A stretch of 64,000 nt of DNA from Rhizobium sp. ACO-34A (GCA_002600635.1 CP021371.1:1801001-1865000); one strand, 5' to 3'. Positions 35,719-44,828 are shown, counted from the stretch's first letter. Numbers and translations are program-made. The notes: generated by a model from the letters alone, not told the origin.

Positions 35719-37569
35719 ATGTTCGGCCAATTTTTTCGAATGCCAGTTTTTCCAGGGCGCATTCGCTGGAACGATCGGAACACCCAGCTGCGCGCTGCAG
35801 TCATCGTACCGATCATCTTCGGACTTTTTTCCGTTTTGCTTGGAGCGGATACGAACTGGGACCTTTATAACTATCACGTCTATGGCCCATTCGCTCTGTT
35901 GAACGACAAGCTGGACATCGATCTGGCGCCAGCAGGTTTTCAGGGGTACTTCAACCCCCTTCTTGATCTTCCGGTCTACCTGCTGAACACGCATCTTCCC
36001 GGAATTGTTGCGGGTTTCGTCCTCGGCTTCATGCACGGGCTGTGCTTTATCGCGGTTCTTGGGATAACGCGTAGCGTGCTGAGCGATGCGGGTTGGGAGC
36101 AACGCTGGGTTCAATTGTTCATTGCTATTTTCTGCTGCCTGACACCGAATTTCCTGACCGGTATCGGCAACAGTATGGGCGACAATACCACTGCGCTTTT
36201 CAGCCTTTTTTCCATCTATGTCTTGATGGCTAATTGGTCGTCGCTGGAAAAATGCTCCATCCGCGTGATGGCGATCCTCGTGTTCGCAGGGCTTCTGGCC
36301 GGATTGGCCGTTGGACTGAAGCTGACGAACGGCGTGTCGGCACTGGCGATTTGTATCGCGCTGTTGTGCTATCCGGCCTCTCTCTTCGCGCGTCTGCGCG
36401 GCTCGTTTGTCTTCGGGATTGGTGTGCTGATCGGCACGGCGATGACGGGCGGATACTGGATGTTCGAAATGTGGACGCGGTTCGGAAATCCGCTCTTCCC
36501 ACAGTTCAGTTCGATTTTTCCCAATGAGCTTGCTCAGCCTTCTATGGTCGCCGACATGCGATGGCTACCGCAGAGTATCTGGGAATATGTGTTCTGGCCT
36601 TTCATTTTTTCGATGGATTCCCATCGTGTCGGCGAATTGACCATTAGGCAGGTAATCTGGCCGATCGCCTATGTGTTGTTCATCGCGTATGCCGTTCGCT
36701 TTTTCTGGCTGATGCTTACACGGCGACCGACGCGAAATCTGGAGCCTCGGGCGGCTTTCGTCCTGACCTTCGTTGCCGTTGCTTATCTTCTGTGGATGCC
36801 GCTGTTCAGCATCATACGGTATACCGTCGCGATAGAGATGTTGTTGCCGCTGGCGATTTTCATTCTGCTTGCCAGCCTGTTGCATGAGGTTCTGGCAGTG
36901 AAGATTTCTGTCTGGCTTCTGCCGCTTGCTACCGCATTCATGCTGATTGCCGGGCTTCCGAACTGGGGTCACGAACCGTGGGCCGAGCCCCTCTACAAAG
37001 TGGAACAGCCCGCGTTGGAGGAAGCCGACAAGACGACGGTTCTCATCGCATATGTCCGGGAGAAGCGACCGCTCTCATGGATGATCTCACAGTTCTCGCC
37101 GACGATCGCCTTTATCGGAATAGAGAACTCCTTTGCCGGAACAGAGAAATTTCTTGAGAAGGCCCGTTCGATCGCCCGATCCAGAGGAGGGAAGATCTAT
37201 GTCATGGCCAGCGCCGAGACCAGTAAACGCGCCCGAAGAATGCAACGTTTTGCGGACACAGCAGATCTGCTGGGGCTAACAGCATCCACAAGCGGTTGCG
37301 GGTTGCTCAAGGCTGCGGTGGAGAAGTTCGACCTGCGTGCCGCAGTCTACGATGGGGACCGGACCGACGGCGTGCTTTGCCGTCTCGGCTTGCGTCCTCA
37401 GGATGAGGTAGATGTCAGTGCCGCCAATAAGGAATACGTCGAACTTGCCCGTCAGATGGTTGGCCGAGCGGGCTTCACGCTCGATCCACAAAGCTGCACC
37501 ACCTATGCAGCGAGCATAGGTGGTAGTGGCGAATCCTATCAGTTCTGCCGTGCCACTCTGGCAGACTAG
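35719..37569 (+). CDS. Large multi-spanning membrane protein, probable GT-C glycosyltransferase
   Basis: 616 residues. About eleven hydrophobic segments fill residues 25-415 and a soluble C-terminal domain of about 190 residues follows. The first periplasmic loop carries DTNWDLYNYHVYGPFALLND, an acidic motif placed like the catalytic Asp of GT-C enzymes (compare GT87/PMT families). I do not recognise a named family with certainty. With the GT2 gene upstream it may transfer a polyprenyl-linked sugar outside the membrane. Codons are AT-richer than its neighbours and the start has a poor ribosome binding site; both hint at recent acquisition. Confidence 0.65.
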   Translation: MFGQFFRMPVFPGRIRWNDRNTQLRAAVIVPIIFGLFSVLLGADTNWDLYNYHVYGPFALLNDKLDIDLAPAGFQGYFNPLLDLPVYLLNTHLPGIVAGFVLGFMHGLCFIAVLGITRSVLSDAGWEQRWVQLFIAIFCCLTPNFLTGIGNSMGDNTTALFSLFSIYVLMANWSSLEKCSIRVMAILVFAGLLAGLAVGLKLTNGVSALAICIALLCYPASLFARLRGSFVFGIGVLIGTAMTGGYWMFEMWTRFGNPLFPQFSSIFPNELAQPSMVADMRWLPQSIWEYVFWPFIFSMDSHRVGELTIRQVIWPIAYVLFIAYAVRFFWLMLTRRPTRNLEPRAAFVLTFVAVAYLLWMPLFSIIRYTVAIEMLLPLAIFILLASLLHEVLAVKISVWLLPLATAFMLIAGLPNWGHEPWAEPLYKVEQPALEEADKTTVLIAYVREKRPLSWMISQFSPTIAFIGIENSFAGTEKFLEKARSIARSRGGKIYVMASAETSKRARRMQRFADTADLLGLTASTSGCGLLKAAVEKFDLRAAVYDGDRTDGVLCRLGLRPQDEVDVSAANKEYVELARQMVGRAGFTLDPQSCTTYAASIGGSGESYQFCRATLAD

Positions 37570-37575
37570 AAAAGG

Positions 37576-38403
37576 TCAGCCGAACCTGTATCCGGAGTAG
37601 GGCTTGCCGCGGAATTCGCCGCGGAAGATGTGCTGGCCGGCGTCGTGACCGGCGGCGCCGGCTGCGACGAACAGGGGTACGAGGTGGTCGTGGTCCGGAA
37701 CGTGGCAGGCCTGTGCGTCCGGGTTGCGTCCCCAGGTCGCAAGTTTTGCCGCCCTCTGCTCCGGGTCCTTGATTGCGACCACATCGCTCAGCCAGTCGTC
37801 GAAGCGGATGGCCTGCTGCTTGTGCTCGGGATTATCGTGGAAGAACATCCGCATGTTGTGGTAGCTCATGCCGGAGCCGACAATCAGCACGCCCTCATCA
37901 CGCAGCGGCTCCAGTGCCTTGCCTATCGCGACGTGGCTTGGAACGTCGAGCGTGTTCTTGAGCGACATCATCACGACAGGCACGTTGGCATCGGGATAGG
38001 CGACCATCAGCGGGATGAAGACGCCGTGGTCGTAGCCGCGCTTGTCATCCTCCGCAGCCGGAATGCCTGCTGCCTCAAGAAGTTGTTTGGCCCGGTGCGC
38101 CACATCCGGAGCGCCCGGGGCGGGGTAGGTGAGTTCGTAGGTTTCGGGCGGAAAGCCAGAATAATCATAGAGCATTCCGGGCCGGGTGGCCGAACTCAGC
38201 GTCGGTACGGGCTCCCGTTCCCAGTGACCGGAAACCATGAGAATGGCCTTCGGTGTGCGGCCGACATTCTTGGGAAGCGATTTCAGGAAGTCCGAAAGAT
38301 CAGTCCACGGCTTCTTACCGTCGGGTCCCGCCGGAAATTGCATGAAGGGCCAGGGACCGCCGCCATGGGGGATGAAATAGACAGGAAAACGGGTGTCGCT
38401 CAT
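37576..38403 (-). CDS. LigB-type extradiol dioxygenase (DODA-like)
   Basis: A class III ring-opening dioxygenase of the 4,5-DOPA dioxygenase/YgiD group, 275 residues. Metal-site histidines are in FIPHGGGPWPF, MVSGHWERE and YDHGVFIPLM, and GSGMSYHN is also typical. It may cleave a catechol; many bacterial members have unknown substrates. ATG 38403 has GAGG about seven bases upstream; an ATG at 38415 is an alternative. No cluster of aromatic degradation genes is present. A perfect palindrome lies in its promoter region, so it is probably locally regulated, though no regulator gene is adjacent. Confidence 0.88.
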   Translation of the reverse strand: MSDTRFPVYFIPHGGGPWPFMQFPAGPDGKKPWTDLSDFLKSLPKNVGRTPKAILMVSGHWEREPVPTLSSATRPGMLYDYSGFPPETYELTYPAPGAPDVAHRAKQLLEAAGIPAAEDDKRGYDHGVFIPLMVAYPDANVPVVMMSLKNTLDVPSHVAIGKALEPLRDEGVLIVGSGMSYHNMRMFFHDNPEHKQQAIRFDDWLSDVVAIKDPEQRAAKLATWGRNPDAQACHVPDHDHLVPLFVAAGAAGHDAGQHIFRGEFRGKPYSGYRFG

Positions 38404-38480
38404 TTCGCGCCTCATCTGTTGATGAGGCGGAATATAGCAACTTCACTAAAGGCAAACGATCCGTCGATCAGACGACGAAT

Positions 38481-38499
38481 CGTTCACTTCTAGTGAACG
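38481..38499. promoter_or_regulatory. Perfect inverted repeat operator upstream of the dioxygenase gene
   Basis: CGTTCACT (38481-38488), spacer TCT, AGTGAACG (38492-38499) form a perfect 8-bp inverted repeat, 78 bases before the ATG at 38403. A related half-site, CTTCACTAAAG, lies closer to the gene at about 38441-38451. Typical of an HxlR-, TetR- or MarR-type binding site; the protein is unknown. Confidence 0.55.
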
Positions 38500-38544
38500 G
38501 TGAAGTTGTGCTTCGTCAATTTTTACGAACGCCGAGGCCGCGCC

Positions 38545-39477
38545 TCAGGCGGAAAGCATCAGGTCCATGTTCTGGACGGCTGCACCGGACGCACCCTTGC
38601 CGAGATTGTCGAGAACCGCGACGAGGTTGACATGCGGGCCGCCTTGCGTGCCGAACACGAAGAGCTTCATCGTGTCCTGACCGGCCAGTTCCTCGGCATC
38701 CACGCGTCCAAGCTTGGCGCTTTCCTCAATCGAAACGACGCTGACGATGTTCTGGCCGGCATAATGCGCGACGAGGGCTGCATGGATCGTCTCGATCGTC
38801 GTGCCGTCCTTCAGGTCGTCCAGGAAGAGCGGAACCTGCACGATCATGCCCTGTGCGAAGCGGCCGACGGAGGGCGAAAACAGCGGCGCCCGGTCGAGCA
38901 GGCCGTGGGTCTTCATCTCCGGCACATGCTTGTGCTTGAGGGGTAGGCCGTAGAGAAAGTTGTTGGCCGAAATGGCATCGGGTCGGCTCTGGTCTTCCAT
39001 CTGGGCGATCATCTGCTTGCCGCCGCCGGTGTAGCCGGAGACCGCGTTGACAGTGACCGGATAGCCGTCAGGCAGGATGCCGGCAGCGCGAAGCGGCCGG
39101 ATGAGGCCGATTGCACCGGTCGGGTAGCAGCCGGGGTTGGCGACGAAACGGGAGGAGCGGATCTTTTCCGTCTGTGCCTTGTCCATTTCGGCAAAACCGT
39201 AGGCCCAGTCCGGGGCAACACGGAAGGCCGTCGAGGTGTCGATGATCCGGATCTTGTTGTTGCCGGAAACCATCTGCACCGCTTCCCGTGAGGCTTCGTC
39301 GGGCAGGCAGAGAATGGCGACGTCGGCGCTGTTCAGCAGGTCTTCCCGCATCGCCTGATTGCGCCGCTCCTCCTCGGGGATGGACAACAACTCGACGTCG
39401 CGGCGGCCGGCCATGCGGGTGCGGATCTGCAGTCCCGTGGTGCCGTGTTCGCCGTCGATGAAGATCTTCGCTGTCAT
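38545..39477 (-). CDS. argC: N-acetyl-gamma-glutamyl-phosphate reductase, type 2
   Basis: ArgC reduces N-acetylglutamyl phosphate to the semialdehyde in arginine synthesis. The short type-2 form of 310 residues has [17 protein letters not shown] for NADPH binding and the catalytic cysteine in [21 protein letters not shown] lines the active site. ATG 39477 follows GGGGAC. It lies next to speB on the same strand; the argC-speB-rpsI-rplM order is one I recall from Sinorhizobium and Agrobacterium. Confidence 0.95.
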   Translation of the reverse strand: MTAKIFIDGEHGTTGLQIRTRMAGRRDVELLSIPEEERRNQAMREDLLNSADVAILCLPDEASREAVQMVSGNNKIRIIDTSTAFRVAPDWAYGFAEMDKAQTEKIRSSRFVANPGCYPTGAIGLIRPLRAAGILPDGYPVTVNAVSGYTGGGKQMIAQMEDQSRPDAISANNFLYGLPLKHKHVPEMKTHGLLDRAPLFSPSVGRFAQGMIVQVPLFLDDLKDGTTIETIHAALVAHYAGQNIVSVVSIEESAKLGRVDAEELAGQDTMKLFVFGTQGGPHVNLVAVLDNLGKGASGAAVQNMDLMLSA

Positions 39478-39546
39478 TTTATCGTCCCCTGTCAGGAGGT
39501 TGGTGGAAATTCCGGAATCTGTTTCTGAGAATGCTGAATCAATGTG

Positions 39547-40500
39547 TCAGGTGCGTGTCGCAAGCTTCTCGGCGCGCAGGCCGAGCATATACATCGCGAC
39601 CGTCGCGCCCGCAATGGCGGTGATGTCGGCGTGGTCATAGGCCGGCGCGACCTCGACGATATCCGAACCGCGAATGTCAAGCGGCCCGAGCTTGCGCAGA
39701 ACCGAGAGCATCTTGGCCGAGGAGGGGCCGCCGGCAACGGGCGTGCCTGTCCCGGGGGCGAATGCGGGGTCGAGGCAGTCGATATCGAAGGTGAGGTAGC
39801 AGGGCCGGTCGCCGACATGGGCAAGGATCCGGTCGGCAATCGCCTGCGCCCCGAGGTCTTCGACTTCGTAGCCGTGCAGGATATGGATGCCGAAATCCTC
39901 CGGCGCATGGGTCCTGATACCGATCTGGATCGAATGTGTCGGGTCGATCACGCCTTCACGCACGGCGCGGCAGACGAAAGACCCGTGGTCGATGCGCTTG
40001 CCGTCGTCATCCCAGGTGTCTTGGTGGGCGTCGAAATGCACGAGCGCCAGCGGTCCATGCCTGGCGGCATGGGCCTTGAGAAGTGGCCATGTGACGAAAT
40101 GATCGCCGCCGAGACCGAGCAGATAGGCGCCGGACGCAATGATCTTAGCGGCTTCCTTCTCGATCAGTCCGGGCGTCTTCTGGTGATTCCCGTAGTCGAG
40201 CAGAACGTCCCCATAGTCGACGACTGCCATCTTCTCGAAAAGATCGCGGGAAAACGGGTACTGCGGGTCGTTGTCGAAGATCGCGGAGGCGCGCCGGATC
40301 GCCTGCGGCCCGAAACGGGCGCCGGGCCGGTTGGAGACGGCAGCGTCAAAGGGAATACCGAGGACGGCGGCATCGACATCCTTCAGCGACTTCGAGAACC
40401 TGCGGCGCATGAAGGAGAGCGCGCCGGCATAGGTCGGATCGGTCGCCGCGCCGCGAACTGTCCTGGCGGTGAAGGCATTGTCGATGGATTTGCTCGCCAT
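39547..40500 (-). CDS. speB: Agmatinase/ureohydrolase
   Basis: A manganese ureohydrolase, 317 residues, probably agmatinase producing putrescine and urea. The binuclear metal motifs are all visible: GGDHFVTWP, HFDAHQDTWDD and TFDIDCLDPAFAPGTGTP. The GP-x-G-x-R motif near the N-terminus (RPGARFGPQAIR) is present. Guanidinobutyrase or proclavaminate amidinohydrolase-like activity cannot be excluded. It lies 69 bases upstream of argC in the same direction. Confidence 0.9.
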   Translation of the reverse strand: MASKSIDNAFTARTVRGAATDPTYAGALSFMRRRFSKSLKDVDAAVLGIPFDAAVSNRPGARFGPQAIRRASAIFDNDPQYPFSRDLFEKMAVVDYGDVLLDYGNHQKTPGLIEKEAAKIIASGAYLLGLGGDHFVTWPLLKAHAARHGPLALVHFDAHQDTWDDDGKRIDHGSFVCRAVREGVIDPTHSIQIGIRTHAPEDFGIHILHGYEVEDLGAQAIADRILAHVGDRPCYLTFDIDCLDPAFAPGTGTPVAGGPSSAKMLSVLRKLGPLDIRGSDIVEVAPAYDHADITAIAGATVAMYMLGLRAEKLATRT

Positions 40501-40515
40501 AGTCGTTTCCCGTTT

Positions 40516-40860
40516 TTATCCTGCAAAACCGTAGGCGCGTTCGACCCGCGCCACCCGGACCTGATATTCCTCGTACCAACGCTCGCGTCCGAACTTCTGG
40601 GCGGCGGCGTGGGAAACCACGGCCTTCCATGCTCGAATGCTCTCCTCGTCCGCCCAGTAGGAGTTGGTAATGCCGAAGCCGTCGGCGTCACGCACGCTCT
40701 CCACCCCGAGATATCCCGGCTGCTCGCTGGCGAGCTTTGCCATCGTCTCCGCCATGTTGCCATAGCCTGTGTCGCCTTCGGTGCGGCGCGAGGAAAATAC
40801 CACCACGTAATAAGGTGGTTCGGGCAACTGTGCAAAGGGGGAGGCGGTCGTTGTCGACAT
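40516..40860 (-). CDS. Antibiotic biosynthesis monooxygenase (ABM) domain protein
   Basis: 114 residues, a dimeric alpha/beta-barrel of the ABM family (YYVVVFSSRRTEG, AETMAKLASEQPGYLGVES, YWADEESIRAWKAV). These proteins often act as haem- or quinone-handling oxygenases, but many are uncharacterised. ATG 40860 is preferred; the frame is open to 40950. It sits 15 bases upstream of speB in the same direction and may be cotranscribed with it. It is separated from rpsI by a terminator. Confidence 0.8.
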   Translation of the reverse strand: MSTTTASPFAQLPEPPYYVVVFSSRRTEGDTGYGNMAETMAKLASEQPGYLGVESVRDADGFGITNSYWADEESIRAWKAVVSHAAAQKFGRERWYEEYQVRVARVERAYGFAG

Positions 40861-40953
40861 GCTGCGAATTCCGGCAGGTTGAGGCTCTGGCGTTCGATCT
40901 TGGCGATGATGGTGTGATGCGCCAATTCGAAATCCTGATGGATCGCCCAAAAC

Positions 40954-40981
40954 GAAAAAGGCGGAGCCGAAGCCCCGCCTT
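40954..40981 (-). terminator. Terminator of the rplM-rpsI operon
   Basis: On the minus strand AAGGCGGGGC and GCTCCGCCTT form a 10-bp stem (one G-U pair) with a TTCG tetraloop, followed by TTTTT. It lies 27 bases after the rpsI stop. Confidence 0.92.
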
Positions 40982-41007
40982 GCATTCCGTTTCCGGATAT
41001 CCAGCGA

Positions 41008-41475
41008 TTAACGCTTGGAGAACTGGAACGAACGACGGGCCTTGGCCTTGCCGTACTTCTTGCGTTCGACGACGCGGCTGTCGCGGGTCAGGAAGCCGCC
41101 CTTCTTCAGGACCGAGCGCAGGCCCGGTTCGAAGTAGGTGAGCGCCTTGGACAGGCCGTGGCGAACGGCGCCAGCCTGGCCGGAAAGACCACCGCCGGTA
41201 ACGGTAGCGATGATGTCGAACTGACCGGTGCGGGCAGCAGCGACGATCGGCTGCTGCAGGATCATCTGCAGGACCGGACGGGCGAAGTAGGTCGTGAAAT
41301 CACGGCCGTTGACGATGATCTTGCCGGAGCCCGGCTTTACCCATACGCGGGCGACAGCGTTCTTGCGCTTGCCGGTAGCGTAGGAGCGGCCGAGGGAATC
41401 GACCTTGCGGACATGCGCCGGAGCGGCGGCCTGCTCGGTGGTGCCGAGGTCCTTCAGGGAAGAGAGGTCAGCCAT
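41008..41475 (-). CDS. rpsI: 30S ribosomal protein S9
   Basis: S9 of the small subunit head. The conserved core [20 protein letters not shown] and [17 protein letters not shown] and the C-terminal [16 protein letters not shown], whose tail reaches the P-site tRNA, are present. An N-terminal extension of about 25 residues ([20 protein letters not shown]) is typical of Rhizobiales. It follows rplM by two bases. Confidence 0.98.
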   Translation of the reverse strand: MADLSSLKDLGTTEQAAAPAHVRKVDSLGRSYATGKRKNAVARVWVKPGSGKIIVNGRDFTTYFARPVLQMILQQPIVAAARTGQFDIIATVTGGGLSGQAGAVRHGLSKALTYFEPGLRSVLKKGGFLTRDSRVVERKKYGKAKARRSFQFSKR

Positions 41476-41477
41476 TA

Positions 41478-41942
41478 TCAGGCGCTCCTTACGTTCTTGC
41501 TGTTCAGCTTGGCCACGTCGAGGGCAACCGGCTGCTGGGCTTCATGGGGATGGTTGGAACCGGCGTAAACGCGCAGGTTCTTCATCTGGCGACGGCCGAG
41601 CGGGCCGCGCGGAACCATGCGTTCGACAGCCTTCTCGATGACGCGCTCCGGGAAGCGGCCTTCGATGATCTGGCGAGCCGTGCGCTCCTTGATGCCGCCC
41701 GGATAACCGGTGTGCCAGTAGTACTTCTTGTCGGAATACTTCTTGCCGGTCAGGGCGACCTTCTCGGCATTGATGACGATGACGTTGTCGCCGTCGTCAA
41801 CGTGGGGGGTATAGGTGGCCTTGTGCTTGCCGCGCAGGCGCATGGCAATGAGGGAGGCGAGGCGACCGACAACGAGGCCTTCGGCATCGATGATGATCCA
41901 CTTCTTCTCCACCTCGGCGGGCTTCTGAACGAAGGTAGACAT
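41478..41942 (-). CDS. rplM: 50S ribosomal protein L13
   Basis: L13, an early assembly protein of the large subunit. 154 residues, beginning [20 protein letters not shown], with [15 protein letters not shown] and [22 protein letters not shown] 41942 has GGAAAG nine bases upstream; the frame remains open to 42140 but that stretch is the leader and promoter. First gene of the rplM-rpsI operon. Confidence 0.98.
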   Translation of the reverse strand: MSTFVQKPAEVEKKWIIIDAEGLVVGRLASLIAMRLRGKHKATYTPHVDDGDNVIVINAEKVALTGKKYSDKKYYWHTGYPGGIKERTARQIIEGRFPERVIEKAVERMVPRGPLGRRQMKNLRVYAGSNHPHEAQQPVALDVAKLNSKNVRSA

Positions 41943-42023
41943 GGTGTTATCTTTCCGTTTTGGACCCGTGCACCGTGAGGCGATCGGGCGTTTCTTGTTG
42001 CTTGGTTTCGTACATGTGATGCA

Positions 42024-42095
42024 CGAAAAAAAGAATGCGGTCCGGATGGGCCGCAAACTTGGGCGCTGTATAAGCTGAGGCCGGGTTGCGGTCAA
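42024..42095 (-). promoter_or_regulatory. rplM promoter and terminator-like hairpin in its leader
   Basis: On the minus strand TTGACC (42095-42090), a 17-base spacer, and TATACA (42072-42067) make a near-ideal housekeeping promoter; transcription should start near 42060. Almost at the 5' end of the RNA a hairpin, GCGGCCC (42054-42048) with GGACCGC (42043-42037, one mismatch), is followed by ATTC and seven Ts (42032-42026). This looks like an intrinsic terminator inside the leader, as expected for attenuation of a ribosomal protein operon. Confidence 0.7.
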
Positions 42096-42217
42096 TAGCA
42101 CGGGGTTTCCAGTTTCTTCAGAAAAGTTCAGCAAAAACAATGCACTGTTTGTGTGGTATTATTTTACCCCATTTCCGGATGGCATGAAGGCATGGAATCG
42201 GCTGCATTTCGGCTCTT

Positions 42218-42646
42218 TCAGCCCCTCGGCGGAATGGAATAGGTGGCTGTCGCCTGGGCAATCGGCTCGGCGCTTCCATCCTGGCCGAGGATGGCGTCGA
42301 TGACGGCAAGCCGCTTGCCGAGCTTGAGGATGCGGCATGTGCAGGTAATCGGCTGGGGCTTTGGCAGGCGAAGGAAGTTGATGTTGAGACTGGTGGTAAC
42401 GGCGAGTGCCACCGGCCCTATATGGGCGAGCACTGCGGCATAGGCACAAACGTCGGCGAGCGCGAACATGGCCGGACCGGAAACCGTGCCGCCGGGCCGC
42501 AGATGCCGTTCCGACGGGTCGAAGGTCATCGTGACTGCCCCCGGTTCCACCGCCGTCACCTTGAACACGCGCCCGTCGGTGTGGATTTGCGGAAAATCCG
42601 TTTCCATGAACTGGTTGATTTCCTCAGCGGTCATGATCGGCAGCAT
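42218..42646 (-). CDS. PaaI-type hotdog thioesterase
   Basis: A 142-residue hotdog-fold protein of the PaaI/acyl-CoA thioesterase group (HLRPGGTVSGPAMFALADVC is the helix motif; VTTSLNINFLRLPKPQP follows). It probably hydrolyses an acyl-CoA or aryl-CoA. ATG 42646 has GGGAGG about 11 bases upstream; an internal ATG at 42634 is possible. It lies upstream of rplM on the same strand, about 120 bases before that promoter, and is divergent from an enoyl-CoA hydratase gene. Confidence 0.87.
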   Translation of the reverse strand: MLPIMTAEEINQFMETDFPQIHTDGRVFKVTAVEPGAVTMTFDPSERHLRPGGTVSGPAMFALADVCAYAAVLAHIGPVALAVTTSLNINFLRLPKPQPITCTCRILKLGKRLAVIDAILGQDGSAEPIAQATATYSIPPRG

Positions 42647-42754
42647 GTCGGACGGTTCCTCCCTTGGTCCAAGGCCTCGATTTTCGATGGCGAAGCCGGC
42701 GGCATTTATGGCAGGCTTCCGGGGATATGAAAACGAAAAGCCGGGGAGGTTGTC

Positions 42755-43585
42755 ATGGCGGAAGTGGTATCGTTCAAGAAGAGTGCAGGCGAGGTGGGAG
42801 AGGGGCCGGTATTGTCGGCTCTGTCGCATGGTGTGCTGCGCCTGACGCTCAACAATCCTCCCGCCAACGCCCTGTCCATCGCCACGATGGAGGCCTTGAT
42901 GCTCGCATTGGAGAGGGCGGGCAACGATCCGGAAGTGCGTGTCATCATCCTCACTGCTTCCGGCAAGCTGTTTTCGGCTGGCCATGACCTGAAGGAAATG
43001 ACGGCGCACCGGGCGGACCCCGATCGCGGCCGGGCTTTCTTTGAAAAGACGATGCGGCTCTGCGCCGACCTGATGCTGAAGATCACGCATCTACCGAAGC
43101 CGGTGATTGCCGAGGTTGACGGGCTGGCGACGGCCGCTGGCTGCCAGCTCGTGGCCTCCTGTGATCTGGCCATCTGCACGGATACGGCGACCTTCTGCAC
43201 GCCGGGCGTCAATATCGGACTTTTCTGCTCGACGCCAATGGTCGCGGTCAGTCGCGCCGCTCATCGCAAGCAGGCCATGGAGATGCTGCTGACGGGCGAG
43301 ACCATTGACGCTTCCACCGCCAAGGATTTCGGCCTCGTCAATCGGATCGTGCCGAAGCAATATCTTGCTCAGGTTGTAGATAAATACGCGTCCGTGATCG
43401 CGTCCAAGTCGCCGCTGACATTGAAGATCGGCAAGGAGGCCTTCTACCGCCAGATCGATATGCCGCTGGAGGAAGCCTACGATTATGCAGCCCGGGTCAT
43501 GGTGGAAAACATGCTGGCGCGAGATGCCGCAGAAGGTATCGGCGCGTTTCTCGACAAACGTCATCCCACCTGGACGGGGGAATAA
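42755..43585 (+). CDS. Enoyl-CoA hydratase/isomerase family protein (ECHDC3-like)
   Basis: A crotonase-fold protein of 276 residues. The oxyanion-hole segments are FSAGHDLKEM and GLATAAGCQLVASCDLAI; the third active-site region FCTPGVNIGLFCSTPMVAVS lacks the second catalytic Glu of classic hydratases. This pattern fits the ECHDC3-like subgroup, whose reaction is uncertain. A divergent thioesterase gene lies 108 bases away. GGGGAGG precedes the ATG. Confidence 0.88.
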   Translation: MAEVVSFKKSAGEVGEGPVLSALSHGVLRLTLNNPPANALSIATMEALMLALERAGNDPEVRVIILTASGKLFSAGHDLKEMTAHRADPDRGRAFFEKTMRLCADLMLKITHLPKPVIAEVDGLATAAGCQLVASCDLAICTDTATFCTPGVNIGLFCSTPMVAVSRAAHRKQAMEMLLTGETIDASTAKDFGLVNRIVPKQYLAQVVDKYASVIASKSPLTLKIGKEAFYRQIDMPLEEAYDYAARVMVENMLARDAAEGIGAFLDKRHPTWTGE

Positions 43586-43744
43586 TCTTCTTCTTGCTTG
43601 AGAGTACTTGCGTCTGTGACTGTATATAGTTGCAACCATCAATTATACCATAAAAAGATAACGATACGTACGATTGCAACCATGAGGCGATCCTAATATT
43701 GACGAAAACCAAAAAGGAACATACGTGGAACGAATGGGAAATTA

Positions 43745-44200
43745 ATGACTGAAGGAAAAACTGCCATCATGACTCTCGATCGCCGCATATCCTTGATTAC
43801 GCTTGGCGTCGCAGATGTGGCGCGCAGCACCGCCTTTTATGAGAGGCTTGGATGGAGCCGGTCTAGCGCCTCTCAGGAGGCCATAACCTTCATTCAGTTG
43901 AAGGGTACGGTGCTTGCACTTTTTTCGCGAGCAGCTCTTGCCGAGGATGCCGGTGTGGAGAATACGCCTGTCGGTTTTTCCGGCGTCACGCTTGCTCATA
44001 ACGTTTCGGACCCCGAGGAAGTCGATGCCGTTGTCGATTTCGCGATTTCCTGCGGTGCCACTCTGGTGAAGAAGCCGGAGAAGGTCTTCTGGGGCGGATA
44101 TTCCGGTTATTTCGCCGATCCGGACGGCCATCTGTGGGAAGTGGCTCACAATCCGTTCGCACCGATAGATGAGCATGGACACCTTGCGCTGCCGGAGTGA
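43745..44200 (+). CDS. VOC/glyoxalase superfamily protein
   Basis: A 151-residue single-subunit vicinal-oxygen-chelate protein (ISLITLGVADVARSTAFYER, LGWSRS; YFADPDGHLWEVAHNPFAP). The metal-binding Glu of the last strand (WEVAHNP) is present, and the expected first-strand ligand is Leu/Thr rather than His, so it is probably not glyoxalase I; bleomycin-resistance-like or unknown enzymatic roles are possible. GGGAAATTA precedes the ATG. Alone between an AT-rich spacer and a CoA-binding protein gene. Confidence 0.82.
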   Translation: MTEGKTAIMTLDRRISLITLGVADVARSTAFYERLGWSRSSASQEAITFIQLKGTVLALFSRAALAEDAGVENTPVGFSGVTLAHNVSDPEEVDAVVDFAISCGATLVKKPEKVFWGGYSGYFADPDGHLWEVAHNPFAPIDEHGHLALPE

Positions 44201-44327
44201 CGAGGCAGGCATTCCAGAACAGGTTGTATTTGATCGGTTGCGGCTAGGCCTTCTTAAGGAAGGCGTTATATAGCATTGGAGCAGGGGGATTGTTCGCGAG
44301 GCCGCACGCGACCGGGAGGAGATTTCC

Positions 44328-44789
44328 ATGAGGCACGATTCCTACCCCGAAGCCTACCTGGCTGAAATCCTGCATTCCGCAAAAACCGTAGCGATCGTGG
44401 GCGCGTCGGTGGACACTCGACGCCCCAGCCACTGGATTGCCGGCTTCCTGCTTGGCAAGGGCTATCGCGTTTTCCCGGTCAATCCGAAATATGCCGGCCA
44501 GATCATGCTGGGTCAGCCTGTCTATGCCAAGCTTGCCGATATTCCCGTCGATATGGACGTTGTAGACGTCTTTCGTCGAGCCGACCAGTTCGCGGCGGTC
44601 GTCGAGGAAATCCTGAGGTTACCGGAATTGCCGAGAGCGATTTGGGGCCAGCTTGGCGTTCGTGACGATGCGGCCGCCTCACGGGCAGAATCGGCCGGCA
44701 TCAGGGTGGTGATGGACCGCGCGCTGGTGAGCGAATATCCGCTGGTATACGAACTCCAGCACGCCTCCCGGCCCCGCTCCGCAGCCTGA
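44328..44789 (+). CDS. CoA-binding (YccU-type) domain protein, first copy
   Basis: A 153-residue Rossmann-fold CoA_binding_2 protein (AKTVAIVGASVDTRRPSHWI, GYRVFPVNPKYAGQ, VDMDVVDVFRRADQ, IWGQLGVRDDAAA). Small stand-alone members of this family bind CoA, but their cellular role is not settled. GGGAGGAG lies six bases before the ATG. A paralogue at 45339 shares the same motifs; one secreted-protein gene lies between them on the other strand. Confidence 0.88.
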   Translation: MRHDSYPEAYLAEILHSAKTVAIVGASVDTRRPSHWIAGFLLGKGYRVFPVNPKYAGQIMLGQPVYAKLADIPVDMDVVDVFRRADQFAAVVEEILRLPELPRAIWGQLGVRDDAAASRAESAGIRVVMDRALVSEYPLVYELQHASRPRSAA

Positions 44790-44828
44790 AAGGGAAGGGC
44801 GCCTGCGACCGCTGTGAGGCTCTTCGTA

